The notes: a model not told the origin generated them from the sequence alone. 62,519 bases of DNA from an uncultured delta proteobacterium (GCA_903885795.1 CAISJV010000049.1:1-62519); one strand, 5' to 3'. Counted from the stretch's first letter, positions 33,725 to 42,482 are shown. Program-made: numbers and translations.

Positions 33725-33805
33725 TTCCAATCAAAGCGTCAATCGGACGGCTACGCCGCCGGTGATGCCTGCCGTTCAGTGGCGATTACGCGCTCGCCGT
33801 TATGC
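33725..33805 (+). repeat. attC-like site after the FMN reductase fragment
   Basis: R' is GTTATGC at 33799-33805. The left box is degraded (CCAATC near 33727), whereas GCCTAAC would be expected from the cassette's 5' boundary. The interior contains complementary GGACGGC/GCCGCCGG segments. The site length is about 80 bases. Confidence 0.5.
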
Positions 33806-33842
33806 TTTAGGTTTCTTCAGGCAACACTGATGGGAGAATCGT

Positions 33843-34331
33843 ATGAAGATGAAGTCGTTGAGCCTGCTTTTGATTGCTATCGGTCTTGTCGGCTGTGCCT
33901 CAAACCAAGCAGCGCATACCGGCACACAGGGCGCACGCACAGAGAGTTGTAAGGCAACTACCGAAGCGGAAATCGCGTCGCTGTTCGATCGCTGGAATCA
34001 GGCGCTGCAGACAGGTGACCCGCATAAGGTGGTCGCCAACTATGCGGAACGTTCAATCCTCTTGCCAACGGTTTCAAACAAACCACGTCTCACACCAGCC
34101 GAAAAAGAGGATTACTTCCACCACTTCCTGGAGAACCGCCCCTCCGGCAAGATTGACTTGAGAACCATTGAGATTGGTTGCAACACTGCGTTTGATGCAG
34201 GTCTTTACACCTTCACGTTTGCCAAGACAGGGGCAGTGGTCAGCGGGCGTTACACCTACACCTACCGCTGGAACGGTTCAGAGTGGTTAATTACAAGCCA
34301 CCACTCTTCCGCTATGCCAGAGAAGAAATAG
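33843..34331 (+). CDS. SgcJ/SnoaL-like (NTF2-fold) lipoprotein
   Basis: A 162-residue exported protein. A signal peptide with lipobox LVGCAS (cysteine near residue 18) precedes an NTF2-like fold of the SgcJ/EcaC type: EAEIASLFDRWNQALQTGDPHKVVANYAE, then GRYTYTYRWNGSEWLITSHHSS at the C-terminus. The fold forms a small ligand pocket, and many members have no known reaction. It is the last clear cassette gene; the 5' boundary GTTATGC is 38 bases upstream and the 3' one at 34390. GC content is close to the chromosome, so it may have a different source from the first cassettes. Confidence 0.75.
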   Translation: MKMKSLSLLLIAIGLVGCASNQAAHTGTQGARTESCKATTEAEIASLFDRWNQALQTGDPHKVVANYAERSILLPTVSNKPRLTPAEKEDYFHHFLENRPSGKIDLRTIEIGCNTAFDAGLYTFTFAKTGAVVSGRYTYTYRWNGSEWLITSHHSSAMPEKK

Positions 34332-34396
34332 TAAAGAGATTTAATCCATCGTTCCGGCGGACTGCCGACAGCATCTGCTGATCTCTGACGTTATGC
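34328..34396 (+). repeat. attC-like site at the right end of the array
   Basis: R' is GTTATGC at 34390-34396. AGAGAT (near 34336) and ATCTCT (34381-34386) pair as the outer stem. The R'' box is not conserved. Beyond it about 150 bases hold only a 35-codon open frame (34444-34551) of unknown meaning, then chromosomal genes resume. Confidence 0.5.
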
Positions 34397-34547
34397 TTGA
34401 AATAGAGGAGGTCGGGTTACAGAAACGAAAGTCACTACCCTGAATGGAGCAAACAGAATATGTCCAATACATTGAAGCAGTACGAAAAGTTTATGATTCA
34501 GGCACTCATGGTAATGATGGCACAAACATTCTCCAAGCTATCTCTAA

Positions 34548-35120
34548 ATGATGAAAAGTCTTAAACATATTCTGCTTTTTTTGATCGCTACTTTTTTTGT
34601 CTGCCTTATTACCGGGGCAGCCGGTGCCGGTCAGTGTTATATCGGCAAAGAAACCTTTGGGGTCAGCCAACCCTACTTTAAGGAAAGGGTCTGTCAGTAC
34701 TTTTTCCATGAAATCAGGACGTACTCGGTTCCCCCCCGAGAGTCGGAATACGCCCAGACCCTCCCGGACATCGAACTCCACTCCGATCCTCTCCATATTG
34801 CCTTTGTAAAAATGCTTCAGGACAAGAAGATGGTCTCCATGAAAAAGGGGACCCCCGTCTTTTCCTGCCAATTTGACCTGGAAACGCTGAAGAACGACCC
34901 TCAGCAGGCCGCGCTGCAGGGCATGGACCTCCCCGAGTATAACTGCCAGGGCACCCTTTTCAGGTTTGTCCCGATCAGACCGGTCAATTTCAGTGTCTGC
35001 TACTGGGTCGCTATTGACGATGTCGTCTGCCCGGGGACAGAAGATTTCCCCCTTTTTGCCGGCAGCGATGTGCATGAAGAGCCGGATTCGCCGGCTATTG
35101 CGGGAAAGGTTGAAGAATGA
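34548..35120 (+). CDS. Secreted protein of unknown function
   Basis: A 190-residue protein with a clear signal peptide (HILLFLIATFFVCLITGAAGAG) and six cysteines in the mature part, three of them in QCYIGK, RVCQYFF and FSCQFDL, suggesting disulfides in the periplasm. I recognise no family. The sequence has alternating charged and hydrophobic segments without repeats. Its stop overlaps the start of the GH9 lipoprotein gene by four bases (ATGA), so the two are coupled and probably act together, perhaps on envelope or extracellular glycan. It could equally start at the second ATG (34551). Confidence 0.55.
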   Translation: MMKSLKHILLFLIATFFVCLITGAAGAGQCYIGKETFGVSQPYFKERVCQYFFHEIRTYSVPPRESEYAQTLPDIELHSDPLHIAFVKMLQDKKMVSMKKGTPVFSCQFDLETLKNDPQQAALQGMDLPEYNCQGTLFRFVPIRPVNFSVCYWVAIDDVVCPGTEDFPLFAGSDVHEEPDSPAIAGKVEE

Positions 35121-37510
35121 GGGGATACCGAAAATATTGGTGGATGGCGGGTTTTTTCATCTTGGTTGTTTTTTCCCAACTCGCCTGCACGTCGAAGCCG
35201 ACCGTCGAGGCCCCTAAGCCGGCAAGCATCTTCACCTCCCAAATCCAACCCGTGATGCCTGACTTCCTTGGGATAGTCATTACGACCGGGAATGTAGAAT
35301 ATGGTTCCCTCCAACCCTATCGGACGGAAAAAGACGACAAATTCCTGACGAATGACCCGGATAACACCTGGCTGGTCCGTAATGGCCAGGTCAAAGGCGC
35401 TATTTTGGGGACAAAAGAGGCCTACCTGATGAGCTTCGATCAATTATCCGGGGAGAATTTGAATCTTACCCAGGCCGATGATCGCACCCAATACCTGATT
35501 TCCTCACCCGATGATCCCGATTACGGGCAACCCCTGGAACCGGTTGCCGTGTTTCGGAAGACCAGGCCGACGGATCTGCTACGGACAAGCTTGGAACCTA
35601 TGACCGCCCCGCTGGAGCATACCCTGTACCTGAAACTTCCCCGCCCCCTCAAGATGGGCCATCAATATATCCTAACCTTCAAAAGCAAGCAGCTTCCCGG
35701 TATTGCCTTCCGCTACGATCCCCGGTCGATGAGGAGCGATGCCGTCCATATGAGCCATGTCGGTTTCCGCCCCGACGACCCGGTCAAGGTTGCCTTTCTC
35801 TCCCTCTGGGCGGGCAGCGGCGGGCCCATTGATTTCCGGGAGGGAACCCCCTTTTATGTCCTCGATCAGGCGTCGGGGGCAGAGGTGTTCCGGGGAACAG
35901 TGAAACTTGCCAAGGCCGCCAAAGACAAAGATGAGGATGCCTATTATAAAAATTACAGCGGCGTCAACGTTTACTGGATGGATTTCAGCAATGTAAAGCA
36001 AGAAGGGTTATACCGGATCTACGTGGAAGGCACGGGCTGCTCATATCCTTTTGAAATCAGGAAGGGCGTCTGGGAAAAAGCCTTCTCCATCTCCGCCCGG
36101 GGCCTATACCATCAGCGCAGCGGCATTGCCCTGGGACCGCCCTATACGGATTTTCGAAGACCCCGCAATTTCCATCCCGATGACGGCGTCAAGGTTTATG
36201 CCTCCCGAACCACCCTCATGGAGACACCCAACGGCTTCTTAGAGGGAGAAGACAACTTTTCGAAGCTCGTCGCCGGAAAAACCTCGGAGGTGGTTCCGCA
36301 ATCATGGGGAGGATATTGCGACGCCGGGGACTGGGACCGGCGAATCCAGCATCTGGAAGCGACAAGGCGACTTCTTGACCTTGCCGAAACCTTTCCCGAT
36401 TATTTCTCCCGGGTGAATCTCAACATTCCGGAATCCCGGGATGCCATTCCCGATATTGTCAACGAGGCCCTCTGGGGAATTGATTTTTTCCGCCGTCTTC
36501 AAACAGCGGACGGCGGCGTCCGGGGAGGGATAGAATCATCAGGCCATCCGAGCTTCGGCGAAACAAGCTGGGGGACATCGCAGTCCGTCATGGCCTATGC
36601 CCCGGATTTGTGGTCCACGTATCTGTATGCAGGTGCGGCAGCCCGGGTCGCCCGCTGGTTCCGGAAGGGGGACCCGACAAAGGCGCAGGAATATGAAAAA
36701 AGCGCCCTCTCAGCTATGGAATGGGCGGAAAAAGATCTCAAGAGCGGCAACAGGAGGGTTCACCCGCATCAGGTCCATGATGCCCGGAATCTGGCGGCGG
36801 CGGAGTTATTCGGTCTGACCGGTGAAGGCAAATGGCATGATATTTTCCTCACAACAACAGTCTTCAGGAAAGGCAATGAACCTGTTTATCGTCATGAAAA
36901 GCACGATCAGGGGGAGGCGGCGTGGGTTTACTGCCGCATAAAGAATCCGAAGGCGGATAAACAACTCCAGCAGAGATGCCGGGAGTCTATCATCCAGGCG
37001 GCGTCACAGCGCATCACCGCCCAGGGAAAAACAGGATTCAAATGGTCGAAAGACCCCTGGCGACCCGCCCGGGCCGGGGCGTTCACCACTCCCGACGCCC
37101 TGTATCTGATTCAGGCCCATATTCTGACGGGGAAGGAAAGTTTTCTGAAGGCAATCCTCCTGGCTGCCCAGACAGGAGCTGGGGCCAACCCCCTGAATAT
37201 CTGCTATACGACCGGTGTCGGGCATAAAAGCCCCCGCCACGCCCTCCACGTCGATTCCCGCTTCACCGGACAGCCTCCTCCGCCTGGTCTGACCGTACTC
37301 GGCCCCGTGGACGTGGAATGGTCCAAGGCCGATGCTCCGGATCATCAAGTGGCAGGCAATTTCTGCTATCCCGCCGTGAAAACCTGGCCGATCATGGAAA
37401 GCTACTGGGATGTTTTCTGGTATCCCCTCATGTCTGAATTCACCGTTCATCAGACCATCGTCCCCAACGCATTCGTGTGGGGATACTTGGCGGCAAGGGG
37501 CTATCATTAA
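35117..37510 (+). CDS. GH9-family glycoside hydrolase lipoprotein
   Basis: A 797-residue exported lipoprotein (lipobox near LACTSK). An N-terminal region of about 200 residues is followed by a CelD-type Ig-like domain (HMSHVGFRPDDPVKVAF near 205-310) and a GH9 catalytic domain. The catalytic-base motif GGYCDAGDWDRR lies near residue 400. The acid region near the C-terminus reads LMSEFTVHQTIVPNAFVWG, with the glutamate in the place of the usual NEV..DYNA motif. GH9 enzymes are mainly endoglucanases, but exopolysaccharide or other beta-glucan cleavage is possible here, near a polysaccharide locus. The long N-terminal extension is unusual. Coupled to the secreted protein upstream. Confidence 0.78.
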   Translation: MRGYRKYWWMAGFFILVVFSQLACTSKPTVEAPKPASIFTSQIQPVMPDFLGIVITTGNVEYGSLQPYRTEKDDKFLTNDPDNTWLVRNGQVKGAILGTKEAYLMSFDQLSGENLNLTQADDRTQYLISSPDDPDYGQPLEPVAVFRKTRPTDLLRTSLEPMTAPLEHTLYLKLPRPLKMGHQYILTFKSKQLPGIAFRYDPRSMRSDAVHMSHVGFRPDDPVKVAFLSLWAGSGGPIDFREGTPFYVLDQASGAEVFRGTVKLAKAAKDKDEDAYYKNYSGVNVYWMDFSNVKQEGLYRIYVEGTGCSYPFEIRKGVWEKAFSISARGLYHQRSGIALGPPYTDFRRPRNFHPDDGVKVYASRTTLMETPNGFLEGEDNFSKLVAGKTSEVVPQSWGGYCDAGDWDRRIQHLEATRRLLDLAETFPDYFSRVNLNIPESRDAIPDIVNEALWGIDFFRRLQTADGGVRGGIESSGHPSFGETSWGTSQSVMAYAPDLWSTYLYAGAAARVARWFRKGDPTKAQEYEKSALSAMEWAEKDLKSGNRRVHPHQVHDARNLAAAELFGLTGEGKWHDIFLTTTVFRKGNEPVYRHEKHDQGEAAWVYCRIKNPKADKQLQQRCRESIIQAASQRITAQGKTGFKWSKDPWRPARAGAFTTPDALYLIQAHILTGKESFLKAILLAAQTGAGANPLNICYTTGVGHKSPRHALHVDSRFTGQPPPPGLTVLGPVDVEWSKADAPDHQVAGNFCYPAVKTWPIMESYWDVFWYPLMSEFTVHQTIVPNAFVWGYLAARGYH

Positions 37511-37615
37511 GAGAGAATATTGACCCTGTTTCACATTGACACACAAGGGCCACACCGGTATATACCACCATAAAATAAAGCGATTCTTGACAGTTTCGCA
37601 AAAAGTCTCCACCGC

Positions 37616-37708
37616 CGTCACCCCGACGAAAGTCGGGGTCTAGAAAATCCTGAAAATACTGGATTCCGGATCAAGTCCGGAATGACGAAAGTCAGTATTT
37701 AAGATTTT
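37616..37708. repeat. Nested REP-like palindromes, family D
   Basis: CCCCGAC-GAAA-GTCGGGG at 37621-37638 and ATTCCGG/CCGGAAT at 37663-37683 are perfect hairpins. An outer pair of GAAAATC.../...GATTTTC arms encloses the second. Similar GTCATTCC-type hairpins recur at 46237-46258 and 46424-46443. Confidence 0.7.
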
Positions 37709-37735
37709 CGTCATTCTTAGCTAAGAAAGAAGCTT

Positions 37736-38488
37736 ATGCTCAAGGACAAGAAAATCATCGTTGTCATGCCGGCCTACAATGCCGCCAAAACCATCGTCAA
37801 GACTTATGAAGAGGTCATGGAGCAGGGCATTGTGGACATGGTTATCCTGGTGGACGACGCCAGCCGGGATGAGACAGTTGCGGTCGCAGCCCGCCTTCCC
37901 GCAGCCAAGGTTCATGTCCATGAAAAGAACCGCGGTTATGGGGCAAACCAGAAAACCTGTTACCGCCTGGCCCTTGAAGAAGGAGCCGACTTCATCATCA
38001 TGGTCCACCCCGATTACCAGTACACGCCCAAGCTGATTCCAGCCATGGCCTCGATGATCGGAAACGGCCTCTACCACTGCGTACTGGGATCGCGGATTTT
38101 GGGCGGTTATGCCCTGAAAGGCGGGATGCCGCCCTGGAAATATGTCGCCAACCGCTTCCTCACCCTGATGGAAAACATCCTGATCGGAGCGAAACTATCG
38201 GAATATCATACGGGTTACCGGGCTTTCTCCCGGACATTACTGGAAAAAATTCCCCTCCATGTTAATTCCGACGATTTCGTGTTTGACAATCAGATGCTGG
38301 CGCAGATTGTCTGGCTCGACTATACCATCGCCGAGGTCAGTTGCCCGACCAAGTATTTTGAAGAAGCCTCTTCCATCAATTTCCGGCGCAGCATGGAATA
38401 CGGATTCGGATGTCTTTTCACGGCCTTGACGTTCCGGCTGTCGAAAATGAACCTCTTAACTTCCCGGCTTTTTCCGCCCATAAAATAA
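37736..38488 (+). CDS. GT2-family glycosyltransferase, dolichol-phosphate-mannose-synthase-like
   Basis: A 250-residue GT-A enzyme. The fold start is KKIIVVMPAYNAAKTIVKTYEE. VDDASRDET and the metal-binding HPDYQYTPK (in place of the usual DAD) follow. It is close to DPM1-like proteins that transfer a sugar to a polyprenyl phosphate, but no C-terminal membrane helices are present, so it should be soluble or peripheral. It stands alone behind a cluster of repeats, with AAGAAAGAAG upstream. The acceptor is not readable. Confidence 0.8.
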   Translation: MLKDKKIIVVMPAYNAAKTIVKTYEEVMEQGIVDMVILVDDASRDETVAVAARLPAAKVHVHEKNRGYGANQKTCYRLALEEGADFIIMVHPDYQYTPKLIPAMASMIGNGLYHCVLGSRILGGYALKGGMPPWKYVANRFLTLMENILIGAKLSEYHTGYRAFSRTLLEKIPLHVNSDDFVFDNQMLAQIVWLDYTIAEVSCPTKYFEEASSINFRRSMEYGFGCLFTALTFRLSKMNLLTSRLFPPIK

Positions 38489-38501
38489 GGCCATTCTTCT
38501 C

Positions 38502-38626
38502 ATTCCATTTCTAAATCAAAGATGAAATCAAGGCGGCAAGGCAGAGGCGACGCAGGTGTATTTTTCATACGTCGAGGAACCGATGACGAAGCCAACGAAG
38601 ACAGCGCTTTGATTTTGAAACAGAAT
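38502..38626 (-). repeat. 125-bp inverted-repeat element, family B, copy 2
   Basis: The reverse complement aligns end to end with copy 1 (13658-13782) with no gaps. Terminal repeats match 16 of 19 bases. It begins at 38626, the last base of the HhH gene's stop codon (minus strand), the same relation as copy 1 to its gene. It lies between two convergent genes. Confidence 0.88.
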
Positions 38627-38976
38627 TACTTCTTTTTCGGCGGCTGCTTGGCTATAATCTTGTCCTTGATCTTGTCATATCCCTGATCGGTCATAATCTT
38701 CTTCGATTTCAACTGATCCTTTTTTGCGTAGGGGCGGTTCTTGATGATCTGCTGCGCCGTCACCTCGCCGACACCGGTCAGGGTCATGAGCTGTTCCTTC
38801 GTCGCCGTGTTAAGATCAATAGGTTCCGCCGCTTTTTCCGCCTTCTTTTCTACTTTCTTGTCCGGAGCCGGGGCGGGTTTGGTTGTCGCCTTCGGATCCG
38901 CCGCCCAGCCGGCGGTGGCTACAAACATCACGGCTACGATCACTGCCAACACTCTTACCAATAACGCTTTTTTCAT
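38626..38976 (-). CDS. Exported ComEA-like helix-hairpin-helix protein
   Basis: A 116-residue protein. The signal peptide (VLAVIVAVMFVATAGWA) is followed by a Lys/Ala/Pro-rich linker and a ComEA-type helix-hairpin-helix pair: IDLNTATKEQLMTLTGVGEVTAQQIIKNRPY. HhH domains bind the DNA backbone non-specifically, so it may be a periplasmic DNA-binding protein of a competence-like system, or a structural protein. The ATG at 38976 has AGGAGG seven bases upstream; a GTG at 38982 lies in the ribosome site and is rejected. It follows mnmG at 54 bases and may share its transcript. Confidence 0.78.
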   Translation of the reverse strand: MKKALLVRVLAVIVAVMFVATAGWAADPKATTKPAPAPDKKVEKKAEKAAEPIDLNTATKEQLMTLTGVGEVTAQQIIKNRPYAKKDQLKSKKIMTDQGYDKIKDKIIAKQPPKKK

Positions 38977-39030
38977 GTTCACTCCTCCTCTTCGTTGATT
39001 ATAATGGCAATCCTGCGAGGGCGTTAATTA

Positions 39031-40935
39031 TCAATCCATCGTTTTCTTGTCAACGGACTTTTTTGCCGCTTCCTCCATCTCCCCCTTCTTGACGGCGATA
39101 AGGATGGCGCTGATCGCCGCCTGGGTCATCCCCGGAATCCGGTCGGCCTGGCCGACAGTCCCCGGGCATATTTTGGCGAGCTTCATCCGCAATTCATTGG
39201 AGAGACCGGGGATGGCATCGTAATTTAAATCAGGGGGAATTTTGCGCAGTTCCATGGACTTCAGTTTGGCGACGGACTCTTGTTGCCGCTTGATATAGCC
39301 TTCATACTTCGCCTCGATCTCGATCTGCTTCTTGACAAAGGCATCGGGAAGGGGCGCCCAGCCTTCAAAGGGCCGGAGATCGTCATAGGCAAGTTCTTCC
39401 CGCTTCAGGATCTGGAAAAGGGAGACTGGATTCTTGATCGGGGGCGTCCCCAACTCTGCCAGCAGCCGCAGGGTCTCGGCAACGGGATAGACCCGCACCT
39501 CCGACAAGCGTCCGATTTCTCTGGCGATTTCATCACGGCGCTCCACCATCCGGGCGTAATGATCCGGTCCGATCAGGCCCAATTCATGGCCTTTATCCAT
39601 GAGGCGCAATGTGGCATTGTCTTCCCGGAGGATCAGGCGGAACTCGGCCCGGGAGGTGAACATCCGGTAGGGTTCATCGACGCCCTTGGTGACCAGATCG
39701 TCAATCATCACACCCATATAGCCATCGGCGCGGCTGAGGATAAAGGGAGGCCTGCCCTGAATGGCGGCGGCGGCGTTGATCCCCGCCCAGAGTCCCTGGG
39801 CGGCGGCCTCTTCGTAGCCGGAAGTGCCGTTGATCTGCCCGGCCAGATACAGCCCCCGGAGCTGTTTGGTTTCCAGGGTGGGCCAGAGCTGGGTCGGCTG
39901 AACAAAGTCGTATTCGATGGCATAGGCCCAGCGCATGATCTCCGCCGCCTCCAGGCCGGGGACGCTGTGGACGAGCCGTTCCTGGAGCTCGGGGGGAAGA
40001 CTGTTGCCCAAACCTTTCGCATAGATTTCCTCCGTATCCAGGCCCTCGAATTCGAGAACGACGGGGTGGCGTTCCTTGTCGGCAAAGCGCATGACCTTGT
40101 CTTCCAGGGACGGGCAGTACCGGGCGCCGATCCCCTTGATCCGTCCTGAATAAAGAGCTGATTCCATAATGTTTTCGCGAAGGAAGGCATGGGTCGCCGC
40201 AGTCGTGTAGCTGAAATACGAAGGCAGGCGTTCCGTCCGCAGGGCCTCCGTGGAAAAGGAAAAAGGCTGGGGGTCGGGATCGCTGTCCTGACGCTCCAGG
40301 CAGGAAAAATCGATGCTTGAGGCCCGTAGCCGGGGCGGGGTTCCGGTTTTCATTCTGCCCGTCTCGAAGCCCAGGACCTTCAGGTTTTCCGCCAACTTCA
40401 ACGACGCCCATTCTCCGGCCCGGCCCGCTGGTATTTTTGTAGTCCCGATGTGGATCAGGCCATTGAGAAAGGTTCCCGTTGTAATCACCACCCCCCCCGC
40501 ACGGTAGGAGACGCCGGTCTGGTCGATGACGCCGACGCAGCGGCGGGCTTCGATAATCAGTTCATCGACAAGCCCCTGGCGGAGATGGAGGTTTTCCTGC
40601 CGCTCCACGACGGTCTTCATCGCCAGACGGTAGAGCTGCTTGTCGCACTGGACCCGCGTGGACTGAACGGCGGGTCCCTTGGAGGCATTCAGGAGACGGA
40701 AATGGACGGCTGTCTTGTCGGCAAGCCTCCCCATTTCCCCCCCTAGGGCGTCAACTTCCTTGACGAGCTGCCCCTTGGCCAGCCCCCCGATGGCGGGATT
40801 GCAGGACATGAGGGCGATGGCGTCGAGATTGATGTTGAAAAGCAGGGTCTCGCACCCCATGCGGGCCGCCGCCAGGGCCGCCTCACACCCGGCATGCCCC
40901 CCCCCGACCACGATGACATCGTAATTATTGGACAA
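39031..40935 (-). CDS. mnmG: tRNA uridine-5-carboxymethylaminomethyl modification enzyme MnmG (GidA)
   Basis: A 634-residue FAD-dependent enzyme that, with MnmE, installs the carboxymethylaminomethyl group on wobble uridine 34 of several tRNAs. The FAD-binding motif VVGGGHAGCEAALAAARMG is at the N-terminus. The conserved blocks SCNPAIGGLAKGQLVKEVDALGG and PGRAGEW-like GRAGEWAS are intact, and the C-terminal helical domain (Y.GYI.RQ, IPGL) is present. Full length for the family. The start codon is TTG with AAGGAG ten bases upstream. The partner gene mnmE is not in the window. Confidence 0.95.
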   Translation of the reverse strand: MSNNYDVIVVGGGHAGCEAALAAARMGCETLLFNINLDAIALMSCNPAIGGLAKGQLVKEVDALGGEMGRLADKTAVHFRLLNASKGPAVQSTRVQCDKQLYRLAMKTVVERQENLHLRQGLVDELIIEARRCVGVIDQTGVSYRAGGVVITTGTFLNGLIHIGTTKIPAGRAGEWASLKLAENLKVLGFETGRMKTGTPPRLRASSIDFSCLERQDSDPDPQPFSFSTEALRTERLPSYFSYTTAATHAFLRENIMESALYSGRIKGIGARYCPSLEDKVMRFADKERHPVVLEFEGLDTEEIYAKGLGNSLPPELQERLVHSVPGLEAAEIMRWAYAIEYDFVQPTQLWPTLETKQLRGLYLAGQINGTSGYEEAAAQGLWAGINAAAAIQGRPPFILSRADGYMGVMIDDLVTKGVDEPYRMFTSRAEFRLILREDNATLRLMDKGHELGLIGPDHYARMVERRDEIAREIGRLSEVRVYPVAETLRLLAELGTPPIKNPVSLFQILKREELAYDDLRPFEGWAPLPDAFVKKQIEIEAKYEGYIKRQQESVAKLKSMELRKIPPDLNYDAIPGLSNELRMKLAKICPGTVGQADRIPGMTQAAISAILIAVKKGEMEEAAKKSVDKKTMD

Positions 40936-41183
40936 TACTTATTTTCTCCTTCTTTGGGAGGATGTCCCGAACCTGCTCCATAAGCGCCATATAAACAAGC
41001 TCTTTCGTTATTTTTTCGTTGATTTTACTTTGACTTGCAACTTATCTTATGTAAAGGTGATTTGCAATATATTTTGACTGGCAACGCTTAGGGGATACAA
41101 ATATTAATTTTGATCATTGCGACATCTCACAGTCGCGGCTGATTTCGATGTATTTGCAAAAGATCATAAGGAGGACATATTTC

Positions 41184-42368
41184 ATGTACGGCACCCGTCG
41201 ATATTTGTTGGCAGCATTTATCTTATCAACCATTTTCTTCGTCCCCGGAACCGCGATGGCGCAAACATCGCTTGATTCCATGCTCAATCCTTATCTAACC
41301 CGGTATGACCTGCCGGCCATCGCTGCGGCGGTAGTCAAAGACGGAAAGGTTATTTCCGCCGGCGCCGTGGGCACACGGAGGGTGGGGGCAAAGATTCCTG
41401 TGACATTAAACGACCGGTTTCACATCGGCTCAGATACAAAGGCGATGACGGCCTTATTGGCGGCCATGCTGGTAGAGGAAGGAAGGCTGCGCTGGGACAC
41501 AACCATCGCCGAAACCTTTCCCGAGCTTGCGGAAAAGATGGACCCCCGGTTACGACGCGTCACCCTTGAGCAACTTCTCTCGCATACTAGCGGCATCCCG
41601 TCCGACAATGAAGATGTCTTCAATTCATACGGGGAAGCAATGTCCCAGCATGAGGGAGACCTCGATGCATTGCGGTACTGGCTCGTCAAGCATTGGAGCA
41701 AACGGCCCCTGGAATCCGCTCCGGGCACTAAATTCGCCTACTCGAACCTGGGATATGTAATCATCGGCGCCATGATCGAACGCCTCGGGAAAAAGACTTG
41801 GGACGAAACGATAACGGAACGGATCTTTATCCCTTTGAAATTGCCGACCGCCGGTCTCGGACCACAGGCTTCGCTCGGTAAGATCGATGCGCCGCTCGGG
41901 CATCTCACCGTCGATGGCCAGGTAAAGGCCGTCTTGGCCGGTCCTAACGGCGATGTCCCATCGGTCATGGGCCCGGCCGGTATTGCCCACATGTCGATTC
42001 TTGATTTTGCCAGCTGGGCAGGATGGAATGCCGGCGAGGGAAAGCGTAAACCCGCCCTTGTTAAGACAGAGACGCTACGCAAGCTCCACACGCCTGTCTT
42101 TACCATGCCGGAAATGAAGGATGCCGCACCCGGCACCCCGCCGGGCGGTAAATATGCCCTGGGGTGGGGCGAGCTAACCGTTGACTGGGCTCCTTATCCC
42201 CTGCTCTATCACGGTGGTTCCAACAGCATGAACCTGGCGCACATCTGGCTCGATACGAAACGTGATTTTGCCATGGTCATAGTTACCAACATTAGTGGAC
42301 AGAAGGCAAACACGGCATTCGCTACCCTTGCCAACGAGCTGTATACGAAATTTGCGAAGATAAAATAA
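41184..42368 (+). CDS. Serine beta-lactamase/penicillin-binding-protein-like hydrolase (class C fold)
   Basis: A 394-residue exported enzyme of the Beta-lactamase (PF00144) family. A signal peptide ends near TAMAQ. The catalytic SxxK is in HIGSDTKAMTALLAAMLVEEG, the second motif is YSN in FAYSNLGYVI, and the third is HGG in LYHGGSNSM. Members include esterases, D-aminopeptidases and penicillin-binding-like proteins. The C-terminal lipocalin-type domain of some relatives is absent. The ATG at 41184 has AGGAGG nine bases upstream. About 250 AT-rich bases separate it from mnmG and carry near-repeats of TTTGACT.GCAAC. Antibiotic resistance should not be assumed. Confidence 0.82.
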   Translation: MYGTRRYLLAAFILSTIFFVPGTAMAQTSLDSMLNPYLTRYDLPAIAAAVVKDGKVISAGAVGTRRVGAKIPVTLNDRFHIGSDTKAMTALLAAMLVEEGRLRWDTTIAETFPELAEKMDPRLRRVTLEQLLSHTSGIPSDNEDVFNSYGEAMSQHEGDLDALRYWLVKHWSKRPLESAPGTKFAYSNLGYVIIGAMIERLGKKTWDETITERIFIPLKLPTAGLGPQASLGKIDAPLGHLTVDGQVKAVLAGPNGDVPSVMGPAGIAHMSILDFASWAGWNAGEGKRKPALVKTETLRKLHTPVFTMPEMKDAAPGTPPGGKYALGWGELTVDWAPYPLLYHGGSNSMNLAHIWLDTKRDFAMVIVTNISGQKANTAFATLANELYTKFAKIK

Positions 42369-42414
42369 GGGGGGCAATGTCCCAACCGGTGGTTATAACT
42401 CCAGAAACCATACC

Positions 42415-42482
42415 CCGGAGTGTCTCCGGAGAGGGAATCACGCCCAAAGAAACGGGTGGGCGTCAGACCTAGCCTGAGGCTA
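42415..42482 (+). ncRNA. Three tandem perfect hairpins, candidate structured leader
   Basis: CCGGAG-TGT-CTCCGG (42415-42429), ACGCCCA/TGGGCGT with a ten-base loop (42440-42463) and TAGCC-TGA-GGCTA (42470-42482) follow one another with short linkers, ending 16 bases before the glycosylase start. No poly-T follows, so it is not a simple terminator. It could be a cis-regulatory RNA or a fragment of a mobile ribozyme. I do not recognise a known class. Confidence 0.4.

Larger units (their letters stand above)
30452..34396 (+). mobile_element. Integron-type gene cassette array lacking an integrase (CALIN-like)
   Basis: Recombination-core triplets in GTTRRRY context occur at 30452, 31366, 33434, 33799 and 34390, each shortly after a short gene or gene fragment, and most close an imperfect inverted repeat of about 55-80 bases. 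The first cassette shows the diagnostic relation: its 3' R'' box ACATAAC is the exact complement of the GTTATGT at its own 5' boundary. The second cassette begins TTATGC and its 3' end has the matching GCATAAC. Cargo is AT-richer than the flanks, all on one strand and unrelated in function. No IntI is in the window. Confidence 0.72.

Noticed and set aside
39280-40149. A 289-codon plus-strand open frame opposite mnmG
   Set aside because: mnmG is a conserved full-length gene on the other strand; the opposing frame has no supporting motifs.
41184-42368. Calling the serine hydrolase an antibiotic-resistance beta-lactamase
   Set aside because: The SxxK/YxN/HxG pattern is shared by many esterases and peptidases of this fold. 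Nothing in the context points to resistance.
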